Shown: one piece after another, positions 13,401 to 27,600 of the stretch
Position numbering within the stretch: the stretch's first letter is position 1
Layout of the letters: each line of letters begins with the position of its first letter
Translations under genes and position numbers: made by a program
Notes under the pieces: model-generated
Databases searched by the model: none
What the model saw: the letters and a program-made list of their open reading frames with translations, nothing else
What the model was told of the DNA's origin: nothing
NCBI GenBank assembly: GCA_019843655.1
Contig: JACDQD010000008.1
Coordinates: forward strand, 12,372,442 to 12,436,441
DNA length: 64,000 bases
Direction: 5' to 3'
Source: Lethocerus indicus
Taxonomy: Eukaryota; Arthropoda; Insecta; Hemiptera; Belostomatidae

Positions 13401-14440
13401 GCGATATTGGAATTGCCGCCCAGTACAGGTTGGGAAGCTTTCAGGGAAACCAAATCGAATTGTTTCACCGCCAATAATCGCGGCGCAGGAAATGAGAGCG
13501 GCGACAATAGACTTCTGTCTCCTTCGGCCTGCTTCAGCCCCCCTCCCCCCACCACGGATCCATTTCGAGTCAACCGATTCACGGACGGCCGATCACAAAT
13601 ATCCATTTGAAGGAATAAAGAAACACCGACAATAACTATTATATATTGCAAAATAAGAAGAATAATAGAGTCGGGCGGATGTATAATCGAATATAAGGAA
13701 GAAACGAGTCCAATTGTTGCCTCGATACAATATGCCACTGGAAATTTGCCAGTAAAAATAGAGAGTATTAATGGAGAGACAATGTACACCTGAATAAATG
13801 TTGTTATACACCCCTAGTAATTACAAGGGGATACTTAAATAGATATTAAACTATTTAAAGAACATCCTCATACCTTTCATGACGCTCTAACAACGTGGGT
13901 GATATAAAATGTTAAATATTACAAAAAGCGTAGCCATATTATTCAACCGTCTGTTCTGTAGACGGAAAGCCCAGATGAAAATCTGTGTTAATAATGCATT
14001 TTATAGAAAGAATTTATCGCGAAACCAGTAGAACAATCGGGAATACATTTATGAAAGCCCGATAGAATATCTAAACCATTGTTTCTCAACCTACCCCTTT
14101 TTGTTATTCTAGCGGCATGCACGGACTTGATAAAATGGAGACGGGAGCCGATCTAAGAATGCACTAGGAATTCCGAAAATAGTCGACCGGAAAATGGGTG
14201 GATTCTTTCGGGAAGGTCCACCTTATATTGTCGAGATCTATCTGAATTTCATTTTTATAGTCATTTCTTTTTGATCTTTGTATTTTCCTACCCAACAGCA
14301 AAATACATCAACATAGAGATAATAATAATAATAATCTTTCACTAATCACAGAAAACCACCTCAAAAGCACTATAATATTATCCAGGATAGCTTAAGAAAG
14401 TCTGAAATGCTTGTACTAAATCCCATCTGGCCACATCGTT
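4481..14440. other. Long noncoding stretch with one GC-rich island at 7.0-7.3 kb
   Basis: AT-rich DNA without a supportable gene. Notable points are a GC-rich island at 7030-7300 (GACTATAGTC palindrome at 7049-7058, CA-rich tract near 7165-7185), two AACCGGTT palindromes (10275-10282 and 11218-11225), and a TTATGATAA/TTATCATAA foldback near 9886-9903. A T-arm-like motif near 5910 was examined and rejected as a tRNA. Confidence 0.5.
11216..11227. promoter_or_regulatory. Perfect 12-bp palindrome matching a Grainyhead-type site
   Basis: CAAACCGGTTTG is fully palindromic. Its core AACCGGTT is the dimer consensus of Grainyhead/CP2 proteins, which open chromatin at epithelial enhancers in animals. 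A second core lies 943 bp away at 10275-10282, and others are at 28632-28639 and 41297-41304. Binding cannot be judged from sequence alone. Confidence 0.3.
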
Positions 14441-14860
14441 CGACCAACAGTTATGGGAGACGGTAACGCAAGTGCTCTGAGTATGGGGGCGGCCCAAGAG
14501 AGATCGCAGTAAAACACATAGGCCGGGGAGGACACGCCAGTCTGGATATGGATCGTCGGCTTACCGAGAACTGGCCTAGGGAGGTATAATAAAATGGGAC
14601 GGTAGAGTCCTGCCTATCTGGCAACCTTTTATTACAAGGCGATAAAACGCAGGGGAGAGAGAAAGACCGAAGAGAGGGGGGGGAGAGAGCGCGCGACGAG
14701 AATACTGTAAAACGTCCTGCGGAGGGGACCACGATAGAGGGGCCGATAAGAAAGAAAAGGAGGACTCCCGGCTACACTGGCCGGCTCGAAACGTTTGCAT
14801 CTGAGAAAAATTACTCTTCTCGGACGGGCTGTCCGGTTACGGCGGTGTTTATGGCCCAGT
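14441..14860. other. GC-rich and purine-rich island
   Basis: GC-rich DNA whose centre (about 14650-14700) is a GA-repeat tract on the plus strand, with a G-run and several GAGAG units. Open frames on the minus strand here are serine/proline-rich readings of that tract. A GAGA-factor-type element is possible; no core promoter is recognisable. Confidence 0.35.
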
Positions 14861-17800
14861 AGAACTGTAAACGGACAACCTATAGAAGGATATCCTTAAA
14901 GTGGAGGATCGCGAAGGAACATTCCATTATGTAGTTCTTAAAAAAATATATAAATTTATATTCTCATTTTTGCGTTTATAAACTAATTTCCATTTAACTA
15001 TTTTTGGATCATTTATTTTCTTTATTCGATTGTTGAGACGGCCCTGGCATGAAAATTTGGCTACTATGAATTAGAATATAATTCGTTTAGAAATGTTATC
15101 AATGGCAGATATATTAGCAATGGAGTAATAATATTCGAGTAGTATTACACGGAATCAAACACCCTGTCGGCCGTTGGAGTAACATTCCATTAGCAAGTAG
15201 TTACATTGTTAACTGACTGTTCCAGTGTAATTTACGGATACTGATTGAATTATAATGAGTATACCGTAGTTTACGAGTACTTCTCGCGATCAATTTAAGT
15301 TAGTAATGAATGAAAATGTTCCTGTCCGCCACCGGGTTACTCATTGCCCGCTACTGGAAAACAGTTGGACTTCATTCCCATATGAGGTAAGTGTTTCTAA
15401 TAAAAAAAAGCATTGGTACAAATGGAAATAATAAAACTCACGATTGTTTTGCATTTTTAAACTTGTTAGCAGTACATCCTTATTGACTAGATCTATCGAA
15501 GAATGTGCTGTTAATAAGATGTGGATAAAACTACATACATACACGGGCCCCGAGAATTTTTCTAATGTACAATTAATATGAATGAACCAAACCATAAACG
15601 AGTACGAGATACTATTAAGGAGGAACAATAAAACTATATCTATAGAGGATATGGCCACGATTATAACCAACGCTCAGAGATAAATACCATACGAGAGACA
15701 CAACTTTTCAGTTTCCTACAGAAGTTATCGCTTCCACAGCCAATACCACAGTTATCTGTGAGCTAAACGATTCTTGTCTCAGCATGAATAACACAAACGC
15801 TTTTATAAAAGATAAGTACTTAATACCAATTAGTAACTTTCAACTACGCTGACGCGAAAAGGCCTGTGGGGATTATTTCTACACCGGTTGTGAAATATCC
15901 GCCGTTAGGAGGGTCACTTTTACCGCAGATGACCACGAATCGGAAAATGTTTTGGCAAGGTTGAAAAACATCGGAACACAACAAATTCCTGATTTTTTAG
16001 AAAGAAACTCTTAAATCACTGATATTTCAGTAAAATGAAATCGGATTACATAATGCTATATTTATAATTTATTATTTCAATCGGAAAACGACCCCGATGT
16101 CTTACAACGAGACACTCTTCACAAAACGGAAATACGGTGATGAAAAGAATCTACCGTAAGATATGAGCTTTAAACGACCAGCCGCCGGCACGGTGGAGGG
16201 AATACTATGAAAAATTAAAACCATATCTGAGCCAATCGTAAAATAAAAAAGATGGGCCACGTGACGCGGGCGAAAATATTGCCCGACAATATTGCCGGGT
16301 TTTCATTGGGGTTTCAAACCGAGTGCAATATTATTTTTACCATCCGCACCATTAAAATGAGAATGGACTCTTTATAACAAGAAACTCGGTTGGGAAGCGG
16401 TAGTAAAACCTCGAATAAAACCCATGACACAAGATGGCCCTAATACAAATCGTTAAAATGTTCAATTGAAATGCCCTTACTATTATTTCGAAGACCGATT
16501 GCAGGAGGAATTATGGTAGTTGAATATGATCTAAAAACTAAGCCATTAGCGACTGACTGGCAGATGGACATTAGTATTGGAATTTAGTTGAAAAGCAGCT
16601 TACATCACAGTCATCTAACCTAGCACACACAACATTGCATCTTTTAAATAAAATCTATTTTTCACCTGTAAAAGTTACAAATGATTACAATGACTACCCT
16701 ACTTTTCTGAAATCCATGTGTTGGCTTAACAAACCCGGCAGACCGAAAATGTCAATAATGTGCCGCGAAAATGTAGATGATCTGACCGGTTAACCATCAA
16801 TTTTGATGCAACTGACTGTTTATTCCATGGAAAAATTAATTTTATGCAAAAAATACCGTTGAAAAAAGCTCATCTACCCTGTCGTTTCTTTGTTGTGTTT
16901 GGCAATGCCACGGGTATTCTGTAGAGTTCTGTTGCAAGGGAAAAAAATCTTTTTTCTTTTCAAAAAGCCACCGCACAATGGCGGCCCGAGTTTCAAAGGA
17001 AAAAAAATAAAATATATAATAAAAATATGCGATGAAAAAAGGCGCGCGGGCGGCCTTGGCGGGCTCTTCCGCCCATAATAGGGCCATGGTTTAGTGTTTA
17101 TGGACGGCCTGAAGCGAGATAAGCGGACATATTACACTTCATAGGCCGATCTTCGCTTCCGGTAGAAGCAAACTTGACGTGTCATAAATAAAATATACTG
17201 TTTAATTATGGTATGTAGGAATTGAACACGTGCTACCAACACTCATGAGAACAACCATGGTTCAGAGGGTTTACATACAAATTGGATAAATGAATACAAA
17301 AGTAAAGATAAAGAAGAAATGTTTCTACAAAATGCACTAAGTATTGTTATTCGATATAAGTACACAGAACTAAGTTTTTAGGCAGGTTATCAGGGTTTAC
17401 TTTTAGATACTTTTTCCACTTGTATATCTCCAGACCTTTATAATGCAGTTTTTCAATAAATCAAGTGGGTAATAAATTTACATTATATCGTCAGATTTTG
17501 CTATACTAATGCAACACCTCGCCTCATTACATTTCGGTATAGGAACATCGAATTAAAACTATCTTTATATTCTTCAATCGGTATACTCTCCCTGAGTGTT
17601 CCATTAACGTGAAATCCTTTTCTATGCTCCTTTCCAACTCAATTGCTTACCCTGTACCGACTTACAATAGGCTTTAGACTCCCTCGGTCGCGTTAACAGT
17701 TTTTTTTTTCGTTGCTTTAAAACCTACTCCATTTGGAGCTTCCTTGTTCGTGACTATGCCTGTCAACCAACCACAGGCTTCACTGAACTTTCTAAAGATC

Positions 17801-18120
17801 ATTATTTAGAAATTATGAAAACCGGATTAGATTCAATCCCGTAACAGTATTGGCGATCTCAGCAAAATTGGCCGTAATCAAGCAGAAGAATATATAAAAA
17901 ATAAATAAAATAATATAAAGACATAATAATTAGGCTTGTGCTGAGCTGTTTAGTAAAACAGAATTACTGGCACCAGAATTTCTGTTATTTAAGTCCATAA
18001 ACTCAACAAATATTTACAAAGTAAAGTAATAGTTTAATTATAGGAAAATTTTAAGGAAAACCCCATCTAATATGGGGTAGTTATTTCTTGTTTGCGGAAT
18101 AAAATTGAGATAGCCAACAG
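14861..18120. other. Noncoding AT-rich spacer
   Basis: No supportable gene. Frames reach only 109 codons and have no recognisable content. It includes a small direct/inverted repeat at 16275-16300. Confidence 0.5.
16275..16300. repeat. 13-bp tandem pair forming an 18-bp near-palindrome
   Basis: AATATTGCCCGAC (16275-16287) is followed directly by AATATTGCCGGGT (16288-16300). Across the join, CCCG-A-CAATATTG-C-CGGG (16282-16299) is a palindrome with one mismatched pair. Such a compact dimer-like site could bind a dimeric factor, but no family is identified. Confidence 0.45.
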
Positions 18121-18133
18121 CAGAAGTACAATG

Positions 18134-18265
18134 CCGCCCCCAACGTTGACATCCTTCGCCTATTATTAAAAATACAAATCTCGAGGCAGGGGTGGAGAAA
18201 AAAGAGACCCATTCAATGGAGGGGTTGATCCCCTCCGACTACGTTGGGGTCCATTGTTGGGGCGG
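18134..18265. repeat. GC-rich nested inverted repeats beside the last recursive site
   Basis: An inner perfect hairpin GGAGGGG/CCCCTCC (18218-18236, 5-nt loop) lies inside an outer imperfect inverted pair, CCGCCCCCAAC at 18134-18144 against GTTGGGGCGG at 18256-18265 (one extra C). The block is GC-rich in AT-rich surroundings and lies about 400 bp downstream, in transcription terms, of the splice site at 18665. Confidence 0.45.
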
Positions 18266-18614
18266 ACCGGAGACTTCGAGTGAACCGCTGGAGGGGCCAA
18301 GTCAAATACTAACTACAGCCGGCGAAAACAGACGGGGAAGAACAACACTAAGTAGACAATAGGCCGCAACTAGCTAGGTAAACATTCCCAATAAGCGAAC
18401 GAAGATGAAACGTGTCTGGTAATACGACCTTTTGAAGAGGGGGCATATTGACTATTAAGTTTTTTCAATTAAAGATATAAAAGCAAAATATCCCCGAAAG
18501 TAAGGGCTTATAGTTTAAACTTCTGAATGTAAGACTAACTCTAGATATTGAAATAAATTAGGGCTTATTATAAAAGTTGAACATAGATAAAAACGTTCCA
18601 ATCGAAAGTCTTAC

Positions 18615-18665
18615 GGAAAATGACTTACGGTAAACTGAATCAGCAGCGTGTGATGATGGCCTTAC
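18615..18665 (-). other. Putative RS-exon 3 (37 or 51 nt)
   Basis: Downstream of the recursive junction, a second donor ACC|GTAAGT follows 37 nt later (donor at 18628-18623, exon 18629-18665). A third, TCC|GTAAGA, follows 51 nt later (donor at 18614-18609, exon 18615-18665). In the RS-exon model the machinery first defines this short exon and then chooses between the reconstituted donor and the downstream one. Normally it would be skipped. No coding role is claimed. Confidence 0.45.
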
Positions 18666-18678
18666 CTGAAAAAAAAAC
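18661..18678 (-). promoter_or_regulatory. Recursive splice site 3 (last in transcription order)
   Basis: On the minus strand the sequence reads TTTTTTTTTCAG|GTAAGG, with the junction between 18666 and 18665. A nine-T tract runs directly into CAG and is followed at once by a near-ideal 5' splice site, so acceptor and donor overlap with no exon between. A branch-point-like TTTAAC lies further upstream. This matches the recursive splice consensus (pyrimidine tract, CAG, GTAAG) known from long Drosophila introns. Use would join the upstream exon to 18665 and immediately re-create a donor. Confidence 0.7.
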
Positions 18679-21600
18679 AAAGCCGATGTTAAATACCGTC
18701 ATTCCGTCATATTATATTCTACAATTATTTCTGTATTTATCATACGAATGTTGTAAGGGAAAGTGAAATGATGCAGCGCAGTGTCTAATTTTAGATGCGA
18801 ACCAAGTTAGTTCGTTCCAAACAAAAATCAGAAGGATGAGGGGTCGTGAATTACGATGCACTCGGTTCAGTTCTGCACCAGGGTACGACCCCGGGTCGTC
18901 ACTCGAAAATAGAACTGTTCAGACCATTTCTGGAACTACTCCAGGCGTTAAAACCTGCTCGATTACTTGAGTATGCTGATGATTATACTCTATATCCCTA
19001 TTAAAGTTATTTTTCTTTTCCTGGATATCAACCAAAAAAACAAAAATTAGTAATAATTCTAGTTCTGGTCTGGAAAGCCGTCCATTTAATAGTAAAATGA
19101 GCCGTCACTACGGCAGACCCAGATTCCATAAATAATTTTGATTAATTTCGTATTTTTAATGTAGAACATTTTTTTTTAATTTCTGATCAAATAGAACTCT
19201 TATGAAAACAGCCAGTTCAAAATATGTATTTCCACATATTAGAGGGCCACATTAGGTACAGTACGTACCCGATCGGATTCCAACCCACATAACCCTGCAA
19301 GTAACAACCTAGGAATAGAAAAGGGAGCAAGGTCGGACGGGATAAATGAGATTCCCCGCTTCCCGGACGGTGGGGGCCCTTCACTGCCATGCCATTCCCA
19401 TAGGTGCCAATTGCGGCAATGCGCCCTTCCGCTAACCGCAGAGGATGCTCGCATTAAGCGCCCTCCCCGGCAGTCATCCCTCCGCCCGCCGACCCCAAAA
19501 CATCGGATAACGCCGCCTATCTGCCGCACATCCCGTCCGGTAGATAGTGACGTATGGATATGAGACAGACACGCAATTTCCCCGGCTGTTTCAACAGTAG
19601 GCCTTCATCGAAGGGTTGGTCGTACAACTGAAACGTAAATTTGTTGGACAGAGACCAACAGGAGCGAATTCCAGCGATCGGTATACGCCCTGTAAACATC
19701 TCCGTGTAAGTGCCAGAAAAGCCCCGTTTGAAGGGCAAAATAAAATATAACAAAAGGTAATGCCGCATCTGCCGTGAAGTCAGCGGGACCACGGCAAAAC
19801 GGCCTGCGGATCGTCGGTTCCCAAAGAGACTGAGCAGCTGCTTCGGTTGACGGCTCGTTGAACCTCACCTGCCAAACTGGGATTTGCCCATTCGTGGATT
19901 ATGTCCCTAGGGAAAGACCTTATCTGAAGGAGGGAATACAAAACGAAACCAAATTTACAGATATTTATTTCTCACGAATCATTGGTTTTTAATGTTTTTA
20001 TCCCCATATAATTCAGGTTCATAATTAAGTCCCATCTCCTTGTTTCGCCAGGTAAAATATGTTTTCGTTTATGATGTTTTTACTGTACACATCCTGCTGC
20101 ACGGATATCTCGCTAAACGTTTTTAAGCAAAAGGTGATAATGTTTACGGTAATGTCTGTGACAAATAATTCACAAATGGAAATGAACTAGTCCAAAATTG
20201 CACAAAGAATGCGCGAAACAAGTACACCCAAAAAGAACAAATAAATGAGCCAACAGTCAAAAGCATAATTTAATTTCTTAGGATTTATAATGAAAAATTA
20301 AACCCCCAGAATTATTCCAGACAAGAATAGTGTACAGCAATTTAATATAAAGACAGCAGCGGTGACGTCAATAATAACCGCGAGGTCCTAAAATTTAAAC
20401 GCCATAACCTGAGTCTTTTTATACATTTACCCTATTCAGTTAAATTGAAGCCTTCCTTTTAACATTCCGGATTAATGGAACACATTTTCCGCGATGGCTG
20501 CTAACTCGTTTTATGATCCAGACGAAAAATAGGCATAAAATGTACTAACATACGGAATTACTTTTTGCTTATTAATTTTCTTTATTTTTATCTGCGTGGG
20601 CAACCTGTACTGGGGGTCCTTAAGACTTTATCGGATGGATATTTTAGCATGATGGTGTTTATAGCATCAGCAGTAGCTGGTCAAAAATCACCAATATTTA
20701 CTAAATGTTTCAAACAAAGTACTCGTACCTTGATATTAATGTTCTCGAAATAACAAAAAATGTTAACATCATTTGACATAAAGACTAGGGCGACTCTAGT
20801 CAGGGAGGTTACTACGAATAAATGCCGTGGTACTTTTACTACAGTCCTACTACAGTTTCAACAGGCATTGTTCTATACAGACAATTTCTGCGGCTTATCT
20901 CATCAAATGAAGCCGGCTCACGCAAACATGTTTACCTAGGGATCCGGGACTCTTCTATGTTCGGGCAAGTAGTTGGGGAGGGGCCCTTCAGACAACTTTC
21001 AGTGCAACCTGTAGGATGCCCGGTTATATTTTGAGGTTTAACGAGTTGGTAAACGGAACGGTAAACTAAACTGTCACTCTCCTCTCACCTGGACTTTTTA
21101 CCACGTTTTGACTGAGACTTTTTATTGGTGAAATACCATTGATGATATTACAAGCCATCACGGACGCGTATTCGAGAATGCGATGCCGCATCAATACAGT
21201 AATTTGGTATCAGGAAAATATAATTATTATAAGAATTCTGTACTGTTTTTAAATACAGAAAACCCGATATTCAGGAAACGTTTCGTGGCAGAGAAAAGGC
21301 GGGTCAATTAACACCATCGTGTCGTGATCTTCCCCGTAAACACATAATACTCGACCCCCGCCTTAACTACTACCGTTTTCCATTTTTGTTTTCTAACAAT
21401 CTTTACTCATATAACAGATAACGTTCCATTCTATTGCACCAATATTCAGCGGAACTTTGCTTAATACCCTCAATTGCATAGGAGCATTCTTCTTCCGATG
21501 AAGTATACTCACCATGCAGGTAGTTACACGGGTACGTTCAAAATTCGAAATGAATAAAAGCAAATTACGAAGGGAAATGGTTCTGCTTCCTGCAATATCA

Positions 21601-24600
21601 TCATTCTCAAAATAGTACGATATTCGTGTATTCAAAATTAATTAATAGCATTTTCAGTAAGAATATTCATTGTTCCAGTGGCCACTGATTCGAACATCTT
21701 TCCCGGATACCGACAATGACCTGCCGGTAAACTAAAATGGGAGGAGTTTAAAATTAGAGTGAAGTTCCATATTGGAAGAATGCGGTGCAATTAAATATCG
21801 CGCGTAACAATGCAAATCCAAGTGGATCAGCCTGAATTAGAACCGTTAGGAGGAACGTGAGAAAACCCCAGATGGGAGAAAATGCGTGTCGGCCCCAACT
21901 CGGAAGTAGTTTCTATTCGCAAGAAAGTACGAACGCCTTCTTGGATATAGGCTAACTCGCTTTTATTACCGATAGTTTGCATAGAATGGGCCATACCAAT
22001 GGGGCTGAATATATAAGTAAACAACCGGGAGATTACACACATCTGAGAAGTACACGACTGCGTTGGCAACTGCGATTCTTTACATAACACGAAAAACTGA
22101 AAATATCAATTCAAAATGGAACAATGTAATGAAAATAGTTCACTGAATTATTTTATTTCTTTGATATTATTATAACTGTTCAGTGAAACTCCGTTAACCC
22201 ATTTTCTACTGTCTTAAATTAAGATACCTGTTTGATGGTCCAGAAAGGTTAGAATACAATACACTAATACTAAACTGAATCTGCATAAGACCAAATCAGA
22301 GTGTGGAGACACAGAATCGTATGAATTTTAACAGTTCTGAAAAAGACAGAAAGAAAATAAATTCAGAATTGGTTATATTTAATTTTGATAGGATGTTCCG
22401 AATCATCGCCGACCCATCCCACAATATATTTATATCCACACACTATCAAACTTCCGATTCGAAGAAAATTATCCCAAATTTGTTTCCAATTTATTTATAG
22501 ACAAAAGCTCAAGCGTATGATTTCAATTATACTCCTGGAACGTTGATATTTTATCAAACTTCGAATTAAAAAGATAAGGAATACATTCTATCAAAGCCAC
22601 AGACCGGGCAATTGGGTCACGGGGCAACAATGGATACAAACATTACTGCGTTACCCTTCAGTTCTGAATTAAGAAAATAGGAATCAGCGAATAGGAGATC
22701 GCGTGAGCCCGTATCAGTACTCGGGCGTGTGCCGCACGCGACTGGTTAAACACGGGCCAATTACAAAGACCGTCATAATAGGCCTACATTTAATATTTAG
22801 AGCCATTTTTGAAATGGGACACTAAAAACTCCAAACAGCAGTATCAACGCTATCGAACCGGACGCATTGTGTTCAAAGCCGCACACTATAACCAATATAG
22901 AAGTAAGCTATTGTAACAGAATATATTGTACGCCACAAAGGCCTACCTAAATTGCCCCGCAAGGAGCGAAAGATACCTGTGCTGATACAAAGCCGAGCTG
23001 CTGCTACGTGTTTGAAACTGATATTGAGCATGTAACACTAAACCTAACCTAACTGTAATGCCAAAAAATGTTATAAAAATAAGAACACCCTTCTGATAAA
23101 ATTATGGTTAATAATAATAATAAAAAGAATTTTTTATGATTAAATAAAATGGAATAACATTTTTATTAAACTTGATTCCATGCTTTGCACATATGACACT
23201 GATTCTGAATTAAAATAATTATTATAATGTTAAATTAAATCCTATCTACAAATTATGATTCAAATATTCATCATCAGTATGACATCTGGCAAGTCTTTTC
23301 TTCAGTCTACGAGAAGATTTTATTCAAATACCCATCATGCTGGCAGCTGTTATCCGAACGCACTTAAAATCAGCGGGTTTATAAATCTTCGCCCGGTTGG
23401 CGGGGGGGGGGGGAGAGCGGGTAACGACAGCTCGTAAAAGAGCGGTATTCCATACGCTTTCACTTTCTTCTATAATGGAAGGCTCAGTGTCCCGGGGACC
23501 CGGGCCAGTCCCGGAAAAGCACGAATTAAATTTTCATTAATGCGGGACGACGTAAAAAGCTTTTGTGCACCCCCGTGTAGGAGTAAACCAACAGTAAATT
23601 GGTTTCTTGGACGTGGCTTCTTTTGTGCCGGACCCAAACTCGGATAGACGGATTTGCCCGGAAATCCAATTTTGGACGTAAGGTTACTTTCCCCGGCGGG
23701 AGAAAGAACTTCCTGAATCGGTTAAATGGATACCTTATTATGGATAATTCTTCCCGAAATAAATTGTATTCTTTCTCAATATAAAAGGGAGCTACAGTTC
23801 AATTTCGTGAGCAACAATTTATGACAAGAAATACAATATTCATTATACTACCGCGTAGTGGCTCTGGCAATGGAAACTCATAGAAGCCCTATTATTTTGA
23901 AATTAATTCTTAATTCTTCTCTCAACTGTAAGTAGTCTGAATAGTGCTGATCAGTAGGCGTAAAGAACTGAATAAAGTGAAAAGTCATAACCGGTCTGAC
24001 ATGAGAAAACAAACATGATGAAATAGAGAATCGCAATTGTGACGAAACCACAGAAGTATTTACCATGCACCCGTAGAAAGAAAAGATAATTATTACAGAT
24101 GTAAAATATTTGAACGTCATGGAACTACGGATTGTAGTTAACAGATAACGAAATGTGTTCAAGTTCAAGCAACGAGTCTATTAATCACAAAAAAAAACAA
24201 AAAAAATATATTTAAAACACCTTAACGTAAAAATCACAGTAACTGACGTAATTATCCGTGTACCTCAAGAGAATTCCCGGTCAGTCACGAAATATTTCGT
24301 GTTTCTGATAAAACGAGATTTAAACGATTTAGTCAATTTTATGCCACTTCTTGTAAAAATTTTCATTCAACGAAAAAGAAATGTATATAAAAAAAAACAA
24401 AGATTTTCAAGGCCTTGAAATCGAGTAGACCGTAAATCCTCGAGCCGGCAAAGGAAACATCAGGGCCAAAGCCAAATCAACTCAAGTAGACGGTTACAAG
24501 ATTCGACATTGAAACTTTTGTAGTTAATGTTACAGATGATGATGATGGTAGAAGCTCATTAACCAGCCAGATAATGCGAAGATCCTCGGTTGACTTCCTT

Positions 24601-27600
24601 CCATTGTTTGACCAAGCGTAAAGCGACTGAGAATGAAACAATGGTCTAAGAGCGTTAAGAACTGTTAACAGCAACACTGGATGAGATAAAATACTGAACA
24701 AATATTTTCAGAGCTCCAGTACGCGAGGACTGTTTAACGGTTATCCCAGCATCCAAATGTTTTAAGAGATGGCAAATTTGTACCTAGCCTGCCTAACTAG
24801 CTTCTCTTAACATACACAGTGTCACAGCCCGGGACTACTAACAATATAATTATGCTAAAACCATTATCCCGCAGGGTGTAATTATTCGCCAAATTTTTTG
24901 AAATGTCTACTAATCCTTTTCTTCGTCCTACGGTCAGGATATTACTAAAAAAACCCACGCAGGGTTTACTTTATTTCCAAGGGCGGATAATCGTTGGTTG
25001 ACGGGAGAGACCTCCCGTCTCTCCCGTATATACTCTTTATAGTAACAAACGGCTACGGTGCTGTTGAGGTGACCGCGCTTAATTTCTCTTAGATTGTATA
25101 CCTGAAAAGGACTTCCCCCCGTAGGCAAGATAAGCCGCCGTACATAGCTATCGGCCTACTGAATGGCAATTAGAACATATCTGCTCTTAAGAACCGAGTC
25201 AATGTACTCCCATCAGAGTTCAGGTTCAGACTTCAAGGTTTCAGAATAATATCTGTGGCCCATTATTTGTCTATAAAGGGATGCTGATTTATTAAAAAAT
25301 GCGATTGTCGGCGTCAAAGTTATGGTGTTGGAATAAATGATACAGGTAAGCATATTCCATCAATACAAAGAAGCCATAATGTTAATAAGAATGATGATAT
25401 GACCTGTGATAACATAAATTGAAAAGATGTATAATGTAGATTATCCACTGGATTTCTAAAATATTCGTTCGTACAACAACTATGTGCAATATTTCATAAT
25501 AACTACTGAAACAGATAATAAATATTACTTTGGATCATTGTCCACCAATAAAATATAAGTAGTATTTGTCGCATTGTTTTCCTTAAAATTCCCAGAACAA
25601 TAAAAACAAACATTCTTAAAAAAACCTACTCACATTCATATATAAAGCCTAAACTTAACAAGATATTGTAGACTAACATGAATAATCTTCATCTAAGGAT
25701 TTATTAAATAAAAAAATTAATTGTTTTCCAGTGGTTTTCCGTGCCAAAATCAAATCATCGAGTGAAGAAGTTAATAGAAATAATAAAGACAGTTATAATA
25801 ATAAAACTGATTGAATCAGGACACATCAATATCAATGTCGTAATATTAATAGGAAGAATCCGGATTTATCAACCTTATTAATACCTAACCCATATCGGAC
25901 AATTGTGTACAGGATGTAGTAAAACAACAAACAAAGAAACAATTGCATTTTTTTCAGTCATTAAACAATTTGATGCAAGTCATTAGACGGTTGGCCGGCG
26001 TGTTTGATCTTAAAAAGCGAAACGCTGCCTTGAGGTTTCCGATTTAACAAATGATGCGTTCCCGGTACCGCTCCACTGCCATTAATTCGAGTTCCTAGAT
26101 TAAATCTAAACCGAGCACGAAACTGCCCCGGCCCGGGACAATATGACGAATGGTCCTTCTTTTCTTCCTTTCCTTCCTACTGGAGGTACATTGCTTAATC
26201 GACTCCGCTCTCTGTATTCGAACTTTAATTAAACGCAATGCACGACTTTGTATTGTATCGTATTGAATACGACCGGAGAAATAGAAAATGCCCTCACCCA
26301 ACATAGGTATTTGAAACGATTTGAAAGAAATTGTTGCGAGGAAGTGTCTTGTCGCCAACTTTGAAGCTGTGATTCATCTTCAAGTCGCCAATGATCACAC
26401 ACTGAGTTTGTGAGCCAACACAAAACAGAAAAATGCGTACAGTAGTACAGTCTGCTCTTTCTTTCCCCAAAAATTGAGTAATTAAAACCTACAATTAATT
26501 TTTCCTATTTAGTTCACTTACATAGTAAAACAACAGGCTATGAATAAAATCATTTAAACTAGTTTGGAGTACCTGCTTGATGGCCTACTAAAACTTTCGC
26601 TGGGGTAAAAAATACATGATAATTAGAAAGCCTGAAATTTATACTGCATTACAGAAGAAAGTTTAAAGTATAGAATCTAAGAATTAAAAAGGATTCTACA
26701 TGAATTTCCGAATATGATCTTTTATTTTACACTTGTACAATTAAATGATGACCTTCGTGTATACGACCTTCAATACGCTGGTTGCATCACACCTGTATTG
26801 TAACTTAGCATGAACACAAATTCAGATATTTCAAAGACTCCTCATGGTTACAAGATGTTTAAAACGGCAAATGCCTCATTAGAGTAACTTAGTGTCAAAG
26901 GGGGATGTTAAGCTCGTAAGAAACGATAATCCTCTGCTGAAAGAAAGCCAGACATAACTGATTCCTATCTCTACAGGCCTTCTAATAAGCGGCTTGACAC
27001 GTGTTAATTCCCAACTTAACTACCTAAAAAAACAACGCTGATTCTTATTTTATTTTTAGAAGGAACGCAAAAAAATAAAGTTCACATTGGTCTGGCTCAT
27101 TATGCGTAGAGTTACTGAACACACCCTTTAAAAGAGGTGTTACAAGAGGTACTCATGTTCTGTACATAATGTTGTTAGCGTGACATAAGGGAATGGTAGA
27201 CTGTCTATATATAAAAAGGTGATAAAGCCCGAAATACTTTAAACATTCACAGTCAATATTAATTGTCAAGTGCTACACGTTCTGAAGCTGTAGTATCACT
27301 GGGTATACTTCAAAAAGGAAAGCATCAGGACATGGAAGCATGAAAAAAACACCAATTTCTTTTAGTGTAAATTAGACAAATTTCAAGCAATTGTTTCGAA
27401 TGAAGATGTGAAAAATAAGAATTCCGGCGCGATACATTTAACATAAAGCACTTTGTGAAAAGAGAGGTACGATTCTCACAGTGCTTTCCATACAGAATTA
27501 TAGAACTAAAACAGCGGCAGTTGGAACAAAGAAATCACCCGAGATAATAGTTTTTTTAATCTGTCGTTTTTCAAATCCCAATTTTATTAAAGAAAGATCA

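Noticed and set aside
2434..19694. Shared 14-base word GGTATACGCCCTGT at about 2.4 and 19.7 kb
   Set aside because: Flanks do not match; several such 14-mers are expected by chance in 64 kb.
4370..20370. Two CRE palindromes (TGACGTCA)
   Set aside because: Frequency is close to chance and they are 16 kb apart with no promoter nearby.
25343..25350. Plus-strand CAGGTAAG
   Set aside because: The 20 bases before it are A/G-rich with no pyrimidine tract, so it is not a recursive site; treated as background.
27207..27250. TATATAAAAAGG core-promoter candidate, with similar ones at about 42165 and 41257
   Set aside because: AT-rich DNA produces TATA matches often, and no arthropod initiator (TCAGT type) lies at the required 25-35 bp spacing.
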